The notes: generated from the sequence alone by a model not told the origin. DNA of 64,000 nucleotides from Rhizophagus clarus (GCA_015698045.1 BLAL01000242.1:687001-751000), one strand, 5' to 3'; numbered from the stretch's first letter, positions 46,800-59,459 are shown. Numbers and translations are program-made.

Positions 46800-47830
46800 T
46801 TTAAATATCATGAAGAGCGAGGATGAAGATCGAGGCGAAGGTGAAGAAGAAGAGTGGGATTATTATTACAATATCTAATATTAATAGTTCAACATAACGC
46901 CTTTCTATTAAAAGAAAATCTGCATCTGCAGTATTGTACAGATGGGAAAGAAGTCTCTACTTGTGTAAATAATTTGAACCGTTTCAGAAAGTTAGCAGTA
47001 ACAAGCATCACAGGAATTTATTGCGTCAAACAATCATACTTTATCAATATGACTTTGTTACAAAGGTAATATTGAAACGGATTATATTTTCTTACGTATA
47101 CGATTTGATAGCTACGGAGTGCCAATTTTCACATTTTAATTATGAGTTGTTGCACTCCACTAAGTTAATCAAGCAATAATTTTAATTATTGACATCCGAA
47201 GGTATACATGATGAAAAGTTACGTGATGATGGATAATATTAATGACAAGAACGATTTAAATAAATTGGAAATATTTCTGATAATGGATTACACCAAGGAT
47301 CACCATCATCGATAATCACTTTAATAACATCAATGATAAATAATGACCGACTAGGTTTTAGATATTCGAATTTGGTTAAATCCGCCTATTATCAGAATTG
47401 TAAGTTTATATTTATTTCTTTTTTTCTTATGTTTTGCAATATTGACTATTACATATGAACAAATTTTTTTTTTAAGGCAGCCTTTTTATTCAATTCTTTA
47501 ACATTAAGCCAATCGATAATAAATCAAATGGTGATTTTGCGGAGTAAGTTATTCATTTTATCTATACAATTAATCCTATATCTGATACTCATACAACTTG
47601 ATATACATTTAACATACGCACTTTTCTGACTAGGAAGTTTACTTTGAATTCCAAGAAATTGATGTCTATTCCTTCTTAGTCGGTCCTGGTGGTCGTTGGT
47701 ATTATCCTAACGGCGTTTAATGAAGGAAATAGATGAAGTTTATCGTAAATTTGATGAACGGGAATTCAATTTTAAAAAGACAAGAATTGATGGAACGTAA
47801 TTATGAGAGGAGTATAAGATTACCAGATAA
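46800..47830 (+). pseudogene. Decayed spliced repeat family, copy 2, best preserved (unrecognised)
   Basis: Three exon-like pieces are separated by two intron-like pieces. First: LHQGSPSSIITLITSM, then INNDRLGFRYSNLVKSAYYQN, ending at a donor gtaagttt (about 47400). The acceptor tttttttttaag is near 47477. Second: AAFLFNSLTLSQSIINQMVI, ending at agtaagttattcatt (about 47542). The acceptor tttctgactag is near 47634. Third: VYFEFQEIDVYSFLVGPGGR, then WYYPNGV and a stop (about 47720). The upstream part (46850-47070) matches 58550-58650 and 59470-59580. No start is certain and I do not recognise the protein. Conserved splice sites in several copies suggest a once-spliced gene. Confidence 0.5.
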
Positions 47831-48935
47831 GTAATGTACGTATACAAAACTCTTTTGTTTAATAATATGAAATTTAAATTAATGGAAAATTTTTATTTAC
47901 AGTTTACCAAATATGAATCTTTAATGTTTTATGAATAAAACATTTAGACTATGGTCAATGCATTTGTGGAGTTCTATAGTTTGAAAGATTGTATATTTGC
48001 GTTGACGAGTTTAGCGTCATAAACTAAAAAGACGATTTCTAATTAAAGAAAGATTATATATAAATAGAAAAGGTACAAAATATATTGGATGAATGGACTT
48101 ATTTTTCTCTAATCCTAGTGTAGTGTAAAATGTAAATACAGTATATAGCATATTTTAATAAAATATATAGTATATCCATTGTCAACTAATGGAAATTGTA
48201 TATTAAATTCTTCAAAAAATTTTTTTGTTAAAAAAATATCATGAAATTGCAGTTCTGTGATTAAAGTATAATAACATGTAAGTTATTTACAGATTTTTGT
48301 CAAGAATGATATTAATTTTAACAGTTATCAATCATTTTTTGACACATGATAAGAAGTTAATCGACGCATTTGTAGTGAGTTTACAGATGTTTCTTCATGA
48401 TGTACCGTATTTTCAAAAAGGAAATTTAAATAATAAAAAAAAGAGGGATTATATAAGCCACTTCATTTGATCTAAAATGTTATTATAATTAACCGAAACT
48501 TAAGGAGTGTGTATAATATTACGGCAATTTACTTATTGCTTCAGCTCTAGCCAAAATACTAAAAAAAAGTATGGAGGTAAGATGAAAAAAGGTTGTTTGT
48601 CCAATTAAACCATTATTTCAATGATAGAAAGATAACTGTATGATTAATTACGGAGTCATGGAGTGCAAATTATAAATGTCCATATAACAATACGTTCGAT
48701 AAAGGCGGACTTAAAATTACATTCGTAATTCGTAGCAAACGATTTTTTTTATTTTACTTAAAATTTCAAACCATTTTATATATGATTTTTTCACGTTAAT
48801 ACAATCGAAATATATTATCTTGGATAAAATAAAAAAGCTTACATAAACAAAATGAAATATTTTATGCATTAGTTCCAAGATTTTATAATAATAGAAAAAA
48901 ATAACACTTTTTTAAACTATATAAAACGAATAAAT
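47830..48935. other. Intergenic, nothing recognised
   Basis: AT-rich spacer between the spliced repeat and the end of the minus-strand MACPF pseudogene. Confidence 0.4.
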
Positions 48936-48939
48936 TACC

Positions 48940-51607
48940 TTAATTTGGATTCCTAGGATCCAAGAATGCATATTTCAAATTATTTTCTGCTAATTTCATG
49001 AATCTTTTGTTTTTACAAATACAATCATCTTGATTATAATCAACATTGATATATTTAATATTAATTTTACTATCTTTTTGTTTGAAGAATATTGGACTAC
49101 ACTCATTTTCCCCTGTAGAATACAAACTAATAAACTTTGGGCTTGATTTAAAAGAATTGAACTTAATTAAGTTGAGAAATTTTCCTATTTTATTAGTATG
49201 TCGGAAAGTTGAGATTCCATAATTACCAGAATTAGGATAGCATGAAATAACAAGTGTATAGAATGTAAAATTAGGCAAGTTAACATAATGATTTTTTTCT
49301 AAACAATAAGAAAATAAGTATGTTCCAATTTTTCTATTTTCTTTATCATTAAAAAAATGATGTCCAATGACTAGAGAATTACTCGAATCATCCAACTTTC
49401 TTAATACTGGAATTCCAAAACAAAGAATTGATGAATCATATTCCAAGTCTAATGGTTTAACTATAGTTTTATCGTTTGTTGCATTAAATTCATTTTTTAG
49501 AATTTTTAACTTAACGTTAAGATCCGATCGATTAAAATCAAAATTTGTCATAACCCGCCTAATTTTCAATTTACATTCACGCCCTCTAAATTTCTTTTGG
49601 ATACAATGAATTATAAGTCTCGGATCTTAAATGATTTGACAATTAAAAACATCCTTTTCTTTTTTATCAACAACTGTTGCAAAGATATTACAATCAACAT
49701 CCTTATTTTGAAGAATTTCTAAAATATTTTTTGGTACATTTCTTGACTGACTCCCTGATTCAGATAATTTGTAAGGATAATCTTCGATTAGTGCTTCGAT
49801 CCGGATGAAATCCGTCATCCGGATTACACAAAAAAAAAATCCGGATTGTGAATCCGGTTTGGTAATCCGGATGAAATCCGGAATCCGGATCAAATCACAA
49901 AAATTTTTTATTAAATGATGATATTTTCGTCATTTTACATATTGCTAGGTGTATCAAACCTCTAGCACTTCAACTTTGACCAAAAATTCGTAATTTTGGC
50001 CAATTTTTATGATTTTCTTAACTCGTCCCGTTTTGGCCGGCATTATGCATTTTTGGCCGGAATTAAGAATTTAACTATGTGAAGGTGTTAAATATGCGGA
50101 AATAACGTCATTGTCGTTAAAGTTTTATAAATTTAACGTTCAGGAAACATTTATTTCTGTGAATTTAACGTCTCTGACATTAAATTTCATTCATTTTAGC
50201 GTCAGAGATGTTATTTCGCGGATTTAACGAGTATTTAACGTTTCTAACGTTAAAATTTGACGCCGAAGACCTTTTTTCCGCAGATTTAACGTCTTCGATG
50301 TTTACCCTAGTGTTTAATACACTTTAATATAAGAAATTTGCTTAAATTATTTTTTTTTATATTTATTTCCATCCGGATCCCGGTTCAAACCGGATATTTG
50401 TCACCCGGATTATAAACCGGATGAAAAACCGCGGATTTCAGATATCCGAAAAAAAAAAAAAATCCGGATCAATCCGGATTGATCCGGATACGGATCGAAG
50501 CACTATCTTCGATACTTGTGAAAAGAATTTTTTTTCCAACTAATAATAAGACTTTTTTACGTAATTCTTCAGATAAAGCTTGAAAAATATTAATTAAGCC
50601 TTTAAATTTTATACAATTCCAATATTTAAAATCATTTAAAGATTCAATCCAATCTTCTTCATTAAAGTTGTTAGGACCAAATTGTTTTCCTCCAAATAAT
50701 TTAAAACTTTTATATTTAGATGAATTGTTCTTATTTAAAGACTTTGAACTTTTTGTTTCAATCTTAATATTTGAAACCTGACCACCTACATTTGTAGTAT
50801 GTTCGCTAGCATTTTCTTCAGAACTTTCTTTTGCAATAACATAAGCTCTCTTCCGTCTAAAATAATTTCTTTTGGAATAAATTGGCCAAATTCATTTATT
50901 ATATCTTTAAATTTTCTAGGATCTTTAGAATCTATAATATCGTTAACTGCTTCATTAAACTCCATGGTTGGTTCTAATTTAAATTTTAAAGACATTTTGT
51001 TGTATTCAATAACACTATAATCTAGATTATTTACAATATTAGAATTTATAACATTTGAATTTCCGATTGACATTCCAAATTTTGCAAAATTCGACATATC
51101 AATATCCGCGGTTAAAAGAAAATCGTTTTTTATAGTCTTAGCTTCTTCTGAATTAATTTTAATTGTACTAATATTTTCATATCCATCAACAATTTCATTC
51201 ATTTCACAATCCACTATTGTGAATGCTCTCTTATTAGCTTTTTCCAAAGTCTCAGAACGTCCATATTCTAGTTTAAATTTATCTTTTAAAAACTTCCAGT
51301 CAGGTTCTGATTCTGATTTTAAATACACAAACTTATTCTTTTTGTCTATAATTTTTTTTAAAGTTACTTTTTCTTCATCTTCACTTGCTATTACAGCTAA
51401 TAAACTTCCGTTGATACTACTATTGTTGTTAATTTTATTTGCAAATGACAATGTATCGTTCATTCTAACTTTACTATTTTGTTCAAGTCTTTCACGGACT
51501 TTTAATAACTTGCATTTAACATTCAAGTTGACCAATACAAGTTTTGATGGTGGATCATCTATTTGAACCGTTACATCAACGTCATCTTGTGTGTTAGTGG
51601 AATCCAT
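48940..51607 (-). pseudogene. MACPF-like paralogue, broken by frameshift, deletion and MITE
   Basis: Begins at 51607 (MDSTNTQDDVDVTVQIDDPP) and follows the gene at 42684 along its whole length to TAA at 48940. Lesions visible: a 1-nt frameshift near 50860, just after the signature FGQFIPKEIILDG; insertion of a 717-bp hAT-like MITE at 49789-50505 with target duplication; and a 12-nt deletion near 49625 that turns the IIW region into a stop. The middle part between 50515 and 50850 reads well in the shifted frame (WIESLNDFKYWNCIKFKG). The last 209 codons (49569-48940) remain open. It cannot make the full protein. Orientation is opposite to the intact gene, so the pair forms a large inverted arrangement. 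Confidence 0.9.
49789..50505. mobile_element. hAT-like MITE inside the MACPF pseudogene
   Basis: Perfect 15-bp terminal inverted repeats (TAGTGCTTCGATCCG and CGGATCGAAGCACTA) with a perfect 8-bp target duplication TCTTCGAT (49781-49788 and 50506-50513). Subterminal ATCCGGAT repeats sit at both ends. The centre (about 50090-50300) has many TTTAACG/CGTTAAA words. The first five bases TAGTG match the MITE at 18969, so the two may answer to the same transposase. Confidence 0.93.
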
Positions 51608-53500
51608 TTTATTTTAACACCCAATATAAACTACAACCAAGAACTTCAAAACTATAGATGATTATTCTAATATGTATGATAATGTGTTTTGCATATTTAT
51701 TTCAAATAATAATAGACATAAAATGTCCTTCGAATATGCGTATTGCTTATGCGGTTCTTCAGAATTAGGATAAATTATATCCGATTAAATTGATAAATTA
51801 CAAAATTTTACTATAATTTAATTACCAAGAATAAATTACTAATATTTACTTAGAAATATAATTGAGTAGTTTAAATGTATAACGATAATTATTTTCCTCA
51901 CTTCACTAGATTTCCTCAGAAAGCTCTATCTTTATATATAATTTTGCTTGATTCCAATTAGGTCAACGAGCTATAGAGCTATACGCGTTTCGGGCTCAGT
52001 AAATTTTTGATTTGCGTGGATTTTTACAGGGTTGGTTAGTTAGGGTTAGTTAGGATTAGGGTCAGTTTTAATAATTATGGTGATAAATAATTATTTATTA
52101 CCATATGGAATGAAATGTAGGTTGAAATCAATTAATTATTCAATGGGAAAAAAAAAAAATTTTTTTTTTTGTATGATGTACGATTCTGAATATTTTTTGA
52201 TAATAACAGACAACATAAAATTGCGTTGGTAAATTTCGATATTTTATATATTTTTTTTTTTGATAATGTAAAGCTCTCCTCGAACAGTGACACAAAATGA
52301 TTAGGATAATGTGGGGCAAAAATTTGCCGATCACTAATTCAATTTGGCCACTATGTAACAGACCTTATAAGCCACCTCCTTTTCGCAAATAAAACACATT
52401 AACCACGCACTACAATTAAAGTGGTTTTTTCATACAGTAGTTTCATATATTCATTTCAAAATTTTTACTAGAGAGCAACGTCAGATTGTTGTTTTATTAT
52501 ATAGTCTCATCCCGTGATCGGCGAATCACGAATTAATCAATTAAACGGAAAGAAATTCTAAAGTTTTAGTCATCACACGCATTTGTTTGTAACATTTACT
52601 TACGTTTACAAAATGATTTTTATTGTTATTATTGCAGTTTTCAGAATTCTACTTATGCCTGTGATTATTGGGTGCTTATACTAATTACAGAACGATAATG
52701 TCCTGTAATCGTCTCGTAATCCGGTAATTTAAACTATTTTATTATTACATGATAACGAAATTGCTCCTGTAATCTCATGGATTTTATTCATGAAAATGAA
52801 ATCGAGATTTAATAACCTTGTGGATAATTAAAGATGATTTAATTTTCTGATTGGTTGGTTATTTACAGATTTTCATTTCTAAAAAAAAAAAAAAAACCAA
52901 TAGATGTATATGCATCCAAAAATGTGCATCAAATAATATTAATATGATAGCTGTTGTCTAAATTACTCATTCTAACAAATCAATCAAAGCTGTGAAACAC
53001 GGTTTTATTCTACACAGTTTTTGGTAAAGAACTTGGATCTACATAAATTTTTAAATTTATAAAGTAGCTTGATCTATGTCCCTATAAAAAAATTTTTATA
53101 CTGAAAGATACGTTTATATACGGAGATTCTGAAAAATGTATCATGTGAGATACGGAATTGTATCTCTCTCAGCTAGATAATTATAAAATAAACACATTAG
53201 GCAACAAAAAAAAGGTAAATTAAAAAAATTTAAAGGCTTTTTCATTTATATTATTATTTACCTTTTTCTTTAGCCATAATAAAATTCCTTTATAAATTAA
53301 AAAAATCGTTGAAACAGATTAGAGTAATGGTGCGTGGGAAAGAAAATAGTCTAAATAATACAACAATCAAAATTATATAATTATTACTGATTGAATGATG
53401 TAATGTACAAACAAGATCAGGATTTATGTCTATAAATATATATGAATAAATGATCCAAAACACCTATTGAAATTCATTTTGTGATTACTCTCTTTCTAAT
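51608..53500. other. Intergenic; short TTAGGG-like patch, otherwise nothing
   Basis: Contains ggttagttagggttagttag and gattaggg at about 52031-52062. At 53081 a ccctataaaaaaattttta motif resembles the MITE end family. No gene recognised. Confidence 0.4.
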
Positions 53501-53505
53501 TAAAA

Positions 53506-55647
53506 ATGTACCAATGTACCCTTTGTGAAAGATGTTTCTCACAAAGAACTGATATAGCATAACACTATAATAAAAATAACCCATATCTCAAATATTCGTA
53601 CACATTGAATTGGATCCAAGATCAACAACAACTGAATTTTACCCCTATATCACCAACATCATTACAAGTTTTTGATAATAATCATATCTGGGATGAAATT
53701 AAAGATTTTGGTAATTTTCTACAAGCTTCAAATATTAATAATATACAGAATAATGGGGTAAATTTTTTGTATCATTATTTACCATTTTTTTCACTAGGCT
53801 AATTCTTAATCCACTTTGAATCTTTTCAATTAAGAACAAACAAATACTCGAACAAGAAAACTATAATGAGATAGATGATAAATATGCGATTGGTAAAGAT
53901 AATGCTAATGTACTGTACATGATTACGATGAAGCTGAAGATGATAAAGATTCTGATAAGAATAAGGACGATGGTAATGATGAAGCTAAAGATGACAAAGA
54001 TGCTGATGAAACTGAGGATAATGATGAAGAAGTTGTTGAAAGTGATAAAGATACTGACGAAGCTGAACATCATGATGATAATGAAGTTGAGGGTGATAAC
54101 GATGATGATGATGATAGAGTTGAAGAAATTGAGATTGATGAATTCACTTGGCTAAAAGATAGTAAAAGCAATTGTTCTGAAAATTCTTCTGAGTCTAGTA
54201 AAGGTTTATGTGGCATGAGATTAGCTGATGCTTATGAAGACTTGAATAGTAATACTTAACCAAAATAGTCTTTATGACCAAATGAAACATATAAGGAATT
54301 TATGACAGCCGTAACACAATATTGTCTTTTGGATGCAGCTGCTAATTCCATGTTGCGTATAATTTGAAAAAATTGTACTGAAATTCTACTCGTAAAGGCA
54401 GAATGTATATAGATCAAATGGATATTAAGGATTTCAATATTAAAACAAAACATTTATGTGAATTTGAAGGAAAATTTTACAGATTTCAGTATCGGCCAAT
54501 TTTTGATGCAATCAAAAGTCTTGTATCAAATCCTGGTTTAAGTAAAAATTTTCTTTTTGATTATAATGAACAATAGGAATTTAATAAAGTTGAAGTTGAT
54601 TGAACCTTCTATTTCTAATCATTCACTTTCACTAATATTGAATTTGTGTTCAAGGATGGAACTTTAATATGTGTTTATATTTCACGCCACCAATCTGTGG
54701 TATTCTGTTCAAAATAAAGTTCATTTAGCAAAATTTTAGCAATTATGCTATACACTGATGGTACAACACTAGATTCTTTAGGAAGATAATCAGAATATCC
54801 CAATTGTTCTAACACTAGGGAATATTCCAAACTGGCGTCAGAATTTTCCTGATGCTAAAGTTTTTATTGGGTTTCTTCCACATTTGACTACTCGAAATAA
54901 TAAATTAAGAGATTCTAAAGAATTTAGACAGATGCAACGGAAGGTAGAACAATGTGCTTTAAAAATTTTATTAAAACCACTTCTTCAAAATAATGGTATT
55001 TATTTGAGAATAAATGAAACTGTTGAATATTTCACCCCTTATTTGTCTATAATACTTGCAGATATGTTGGAAGCACAAAATATTTGTTGTACATACAAAT
55101 TATATCGTACAAAATGTTCTTGCTATAAATGTCTTACACCTAGTAATCAACTGAACAATATGTTTATTAAACAGAATTTGATAGTTTTACGTACTCATGA
55201 AAATATGCATAAGGCTGTGTTTTCTCACAATGCCACAGAATTTTCCATTCATGAATATGAAATTTTTTTTTGGAAATTAAGGTAAATTTTAAATGTATTT
55301 TAATCATTTTATTCTTAACAGTTAATCATTTCATTTAATTCAAATAATCATCCTTTACCAGAATGACAAATATTTATGATGCAGTAACTATGGACCGTAT
55401 GCATCTTCAGGAAATTGGATTATTTCCAGCATATATGCTTAATTTTACATGAGAAATGATTATGCAACAATGCGGCAGTAAAATTCTTACTAAAATGGAT
55501 AATCAATTTGCTAATGTCACACCATTTAATGGTTTGAAAATATTATCAAAGGGATATCAGCATGGAGTAAAATTTACAGGAACTGAAATGCATGATGTAA
55601 TAAAGATTATTATATTTGTAATTGATGAACTCTATACGGTTTACTAA
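53506..55647 (+). pseudogene. Plavaka-type (CACTA/CMC) transposase, decayed
   Basis: Order of remains: a C2H2-like start MYQCTLCERCFSQRTD at 53506, interrupted by a stop; IWDEIKDFGNFLQ; an Asp/Glu/Lys low-complexity stretch (53930-54120); CGMRLADAYEDLNSNT; VTQYCLLDAAANSMLRI; IPIVLTLGNIPNWRQNFPDA; the open stretch 54884-55285 (ALKILLKPLLQNNG, YLSIILADMLEAQNICCTYK, CSCYKCLTP); and a final piece reading MTNIYDAVTMDRMHLQEIGL onward to 55647. This order (Plavaka core with LADMLEAQ and the CxxC-type KCSCYKCL) is that of fungal Plavaka elements, which are DDE transposases. Many stops and frameshifts make it inactive. Possibly one intron lies near 55286-55360. Terminal repeats were not found. Confidence 0.85.
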
Positions 55648-55758
55648 TGTATATTAACATAATAAGCAGACAACAGGAGGAATAACGTGAGCTCCTGCAG
55701 AATAAGAATGTAGACAGCAGCTGCGCTGCAGGTGCCCAGAGGGCACTGTCTACATGGA

Positions 55759-56066
55759 AAGCTTAAAACAGATTTCTTTACAATTCGAATATGTGAACTG
55801 TATGACCATTTTTTCACACAGTGGAATGTATCTCCCACAGGGAGGGATAGCATAGGCAACATGGGCCGTCTGAGCATGTCACATATTGTTATCTGCTTTT
55901 CTGAACTTGTGAAGCTTATAACAGATTTCTTCACAATTCAAATATGTGAACTGTATGACCATTTTTTTCACACAGTGGAATGGATCTCCTGCAGGGAGGG
56001 ATGGCATAGGCAACACGGGCTGTCTGAGCACGTCACATATTGTTATCTTCTTCTCTGAACTTGTGA
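55759..56066. repeat. Two tandem units of about 153 bp beginning at AAGCTT
   Basis: Units at 55759-55911 and 55912-56065 both start aagctta.aacagatttctt and contain cagtggaat, gggagggat and the cacatattgttatct region. A third start at 56066 leads into the fold-back arm. Their GC content is above that of the surroundings. Confidence 0.9.
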
Positions 56067-56560
56067 AGCTTAAAACAGATTTCTTCATAATTCGAATATG
56101 TGAACTGTTTGACAATTTTTTTACACCCCACCCTTTAATTTGTGAAGTGGAGTAAATTTTTTTCACCCCTTTAACCTGTGAAGAAAATATACTTTTATTT
56201 CACACCTTTAACTTGTGAAGTAGAGTAACTTTTATTTCAAACCTTTAACTTGTGGAAAAAACAATATCTGCGCCCTAGTATAACAAATGAATTTCATCAA
56301 GTATTATCTATAAGATAATACATAAGCAGTTTCTTAGAAAACAAGAGGGCGCAGATATTTTTTTTTTCACAAGTTAAAGGTGTGAAATAAAAGTATATTT
56401 TTTTCACAGGTTAAAGGGGTGAAAAAAATTTTACTCCACTTCACAAGTTAAAGGGTGGGGTGTGAAAAAAATGGTCATACAGTTCACATATTCGAATTGT
56501 GAAGAAATCTGGTTTAAGCTTCACAAGTTTGGAGAAGCAGATAACAATATGTGACGTGTG
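56031..56560. mobile_element. Fold-back element with arms of over 200 bp
   Basis: 56031-56275 and 56344-56556 are inverted relatives: cgtcacatattgttatct with agataacaatatgtgacg at the outside, AACTTGTGAAG/CTTCACAAGTT in the middle, and aatatctgcgccct with agggcgcagatatt next to a loop of about 65 bp. The left arm has an extra 40-bp repeat. It directly abuts a truncated MACPF-like fragment. The overlapping reading frames are products of the repeats. Confidence 0.88.
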
Positions 56561-56587
56561 ACAAAAAGATATTTTTAGTTGTTAATT

Positions 56588-56755
56588 CATTTGGCATTAA
56601 ATGAAGATCCAAGACTCGTATTTATATGCAAGTTGAAGATTAGGTGTATTAATGTTAATTGTAATCAACATGATTGTATTTGTAAAAGCAAAAAATTCAA
56701 GAAATTGGAAAATAATTTGAAATATGCATTCTTGGATCCAAAGGATCCAAATTAA
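56588..56755 (+). pseudogene. MACPF-like gene, 3' end fragment
   Basis: Starts in the codons for the IIWPPNEDPRLV region, then skips most of the C-terminal domain by internal deletion. It resumes at the terminal NVNCN.HDCICKSKKFKKLEN part and ends NLKYAFLDPKDPN plus stop at 56755, as in the gene at 42684. Only about 55 codons remain. The flank behind it is the partner of 44694-46790. Confidence 0.88.
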
Positions 56756-58140
56756 GACAATTTATTTGTTATTTAACGAATTTTAGATTTTATAGATTGG
56801 TAACTACACAATTTTTAAACATATATATATATATATACTGTACTGTACGTATGAATTTTTTTTTTTAATTTATTAAAATTATTAATGAAATAATTAAATA
56901 CATATAATTTATCGCTTTGTTCATTTAAATAATGTATCCTTAATTTTCAAAGTAAAATCAGATTAACTAATGTTCATAGCATTTTTTCTGCACGATAAAA
57001 TTGGAGTATTATTAAATTTCTATAAAGCTTGACGAACACGTGATATCTAAAAATTGCGTGATTTATTTCATAAATAAGTGAATTTAATTATATCAGCAAG
57101 AGTGTTAAGACCGCTTAAGAATTTGAAATATGACTATAAATAAATATGTAATGAACAAAATTGTTTCTTTTTTGGATCAAAAAAATATATATATACTGTA
57201 TTTGACATAATACTTCTTGTTACATTTTTAATTTTAATCACAACTATATAAGAACAGTGCTGTTCTAAAGTTCATTCGAAATGATGAGATACGAGTTCAA
57301 TACAGTAATATCATCAATTAATAATTCTTTATATATATTTTTTTTTTAAAAAAAAAAGTGCACGCCGAATTACCAGCCTGATCGTCCTCTTGTGAAACAT
57401 AACCTCCGTATATTTAGCACGATATAGTTAGTAGCACAACATTTTTTCTCTTTTTTTTCATAGTTTTCGTTGCTGTTTCGATAAAGGGAGTAATGTCGAG
57501 AATTAAATAAATAGTGCACAAGGTATTAATACCTTTCTTGAGGTAAAAATTTTATAGCATTCACTTTCAAGTTTAAAGAAAATTTTCCTACAATTATTTT
57601 ATTCTGACAGTTTTATTTTACGAATACAGGCGAACGTTAAGCAAAGAAACTGTGTTTCAATGTTATCCGTAAAATTATTGGAAATTAGTTTAATTACATA
57701 AAATCCTATTTAAAATATCACTTCCCTTGACACACTTCATTTGGCAATGGTTCAAATGTGGCATAGTTTGGTCGTTCATAATTTTAGGATAAAATAATCT
57801 GGAAATGCCGAGCTTGCGTAAATTGAAAGGAATTTTTGTTTTTGAATTTATACCAAGGTACTAAAAATTTTTTGAATCCTCTAGGACTTACATTCGTGAA
57901 GTATTACCAATCGAAATTTAGCAAAAATTTATTTATATATTCAACATGCAGAAAATTATGATGATGATTATCTTTTTTCATGTTCTCTTGAAAATATCAA
58001 ACCGGACGTTCCAGTCCGATCAAAGTTTTAAAGTAATTTAATAATTTAGAAGAAATATTTATTCCATTGAACTTGTTGCTACAGGTATTGATTTTTTTTT
58101 TAAACAAACACGTTTATTTATGTTATTTACTTATATATTC
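56756..58140. repeat. Segmental duplication B, right copy (partner 44694-46790)
   Basis: 3' flank of the MACPF fragment, homologous block by block to the flank of the intact gene, but shorter through deletions. No gene inside. Confidence 0.75.
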
Positions 58141-59230
58141 AACATCTTTTCTATGGTTTAGAGATGGATAGCAAGGATAAAAATCAAGTCGGAGATGGAG
58201 GGAATAGATGTTGCAAAACTATTATCATAAAAGTGTTTCTATGTTCAGCATAAAAGAAAATCTGCAGTATCTTCCCTATTCCCCTTACCTAATTCTTTTC
58301 CTTCCAATATGACACTTCTAATATCGATTTTTAAAAACAAATTTATACATAAATATACATATATATAAATACTCAATTACGACAGTTAGATGTATGGCGT
58401 TCGATCTCTCATTGGATTTTTAGTCAAACAAAAAATATCAAAGTTTCAGTCCAACATTATAATTACTATTACGTGATTTAGAAGGTACCAATAACGCACA
58501 TTTATCGTAAAGTTCTGGTCTATCCACATGTAAGCAATTTAATAATTACTATCAAAGGAACTTGTTGCAGAAAGTTAGCAGTAACAAGCAATATATTCGG
58601 TATGTCTGAAGGGCCCTATCAATACAACTTTATTGCAAAAAGCAAGGTTGAAGCTGTTGTTATCTAGCGTGTGTAACTCTGAACGAACCGCCGATTTTTC
58701 ATTTTCGATTGTGAGTTGGCAAGTATTACTTATAGAGCAATGATTAGTGATCAGAATGTAGAAAGTTATGTGGTGGTGATGATGATGAGAAGATTTCTCA
58801 AAGTTGGAATAGATGCGTTCTGCCATCTATCATTTCAACAACATTAATAATAATTAATGACTGTCTAAATTTTAAATATTCAATGTGGTTGAAATCACCG
58901 CAATTTGTGGCCAAGATGTCATTTATGAATTACTTGTATTCCAAAACGGTAAGATTTTTTTCTCTTTGGTTTATTATTTATTGTTCATTAACCGTTACTA
59001 TATTAATGATAATTTTTTTAAATAGCATCCGTCATCATTCGTTTGCCATTAAACCAGTTGATAAAATCTATTTAATAACAAAAGGAGAACTAGATAAAGA
59101 ATTTAAAATGGATAATTTAATAATTTATGCGGGACAAATTATTTTATTTCTCTACTCAACTATATAAATCATGAGAAAATAGATGAAAATAATTATGAGT
59201 TGCAAGTTGGGAGAAATAGATAAACACGTA
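58140..59230 (+). pseudogene. Decayed spliced repeat family, copy 3 (unrecognised)
   Basis: Continues duplication B. 58560-58740 matches 46980-47130 (cagaaagttagcagtaacaa in both). An exon-like part reads VLPSIISTTLI, then CLNFKYSMWLKS, followed by gtaagattt (about 58948) and a stretch ending tttttttaaatag (59025). The long plus-strand frame at 58883-59167 reads through the intron-like part, so I do not regard it as the native protein. Confidence 0.45.
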
Positions 59231-59459
59231 TGTATACAAAATTTTCTTTTAAGAAATTTAAAATATGAAATTTAGATTTTATTTAAATATGAGTCTTATT
59301 CTTCTATGAATAAACGCTAGAACCATGTTCAATACATTATGGAGTTCCATAGTTTGGAAGATTGTATGAACTTTATTAATTTATTTGTAATCGAGGAGGG
59401 ACGATTATTTAACTTAATTAAATAACTACTAGAAGGCACTATCTGTGTAAGAAATTTAA

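Noticed and set aside
54256..54453. Minus-strand frame in the Plavaka region
   Set aside because: The plus strand carries clear transposase homology here; this is its shadow.
55644..56166. Several overlapping 70-108-codon frames near the fold-back
   Set aside because: They appear on both strands in the same repeat and contain the same peptide twice, as expected from the tandem and inverted repeats.
58883..59167. 94-codon hydrophobic frame as a membrane protein
   Set aside because: It reads through a segment that in the paralogous copies has conserved intron borders; the hydrophobic part is the T-rich intron.
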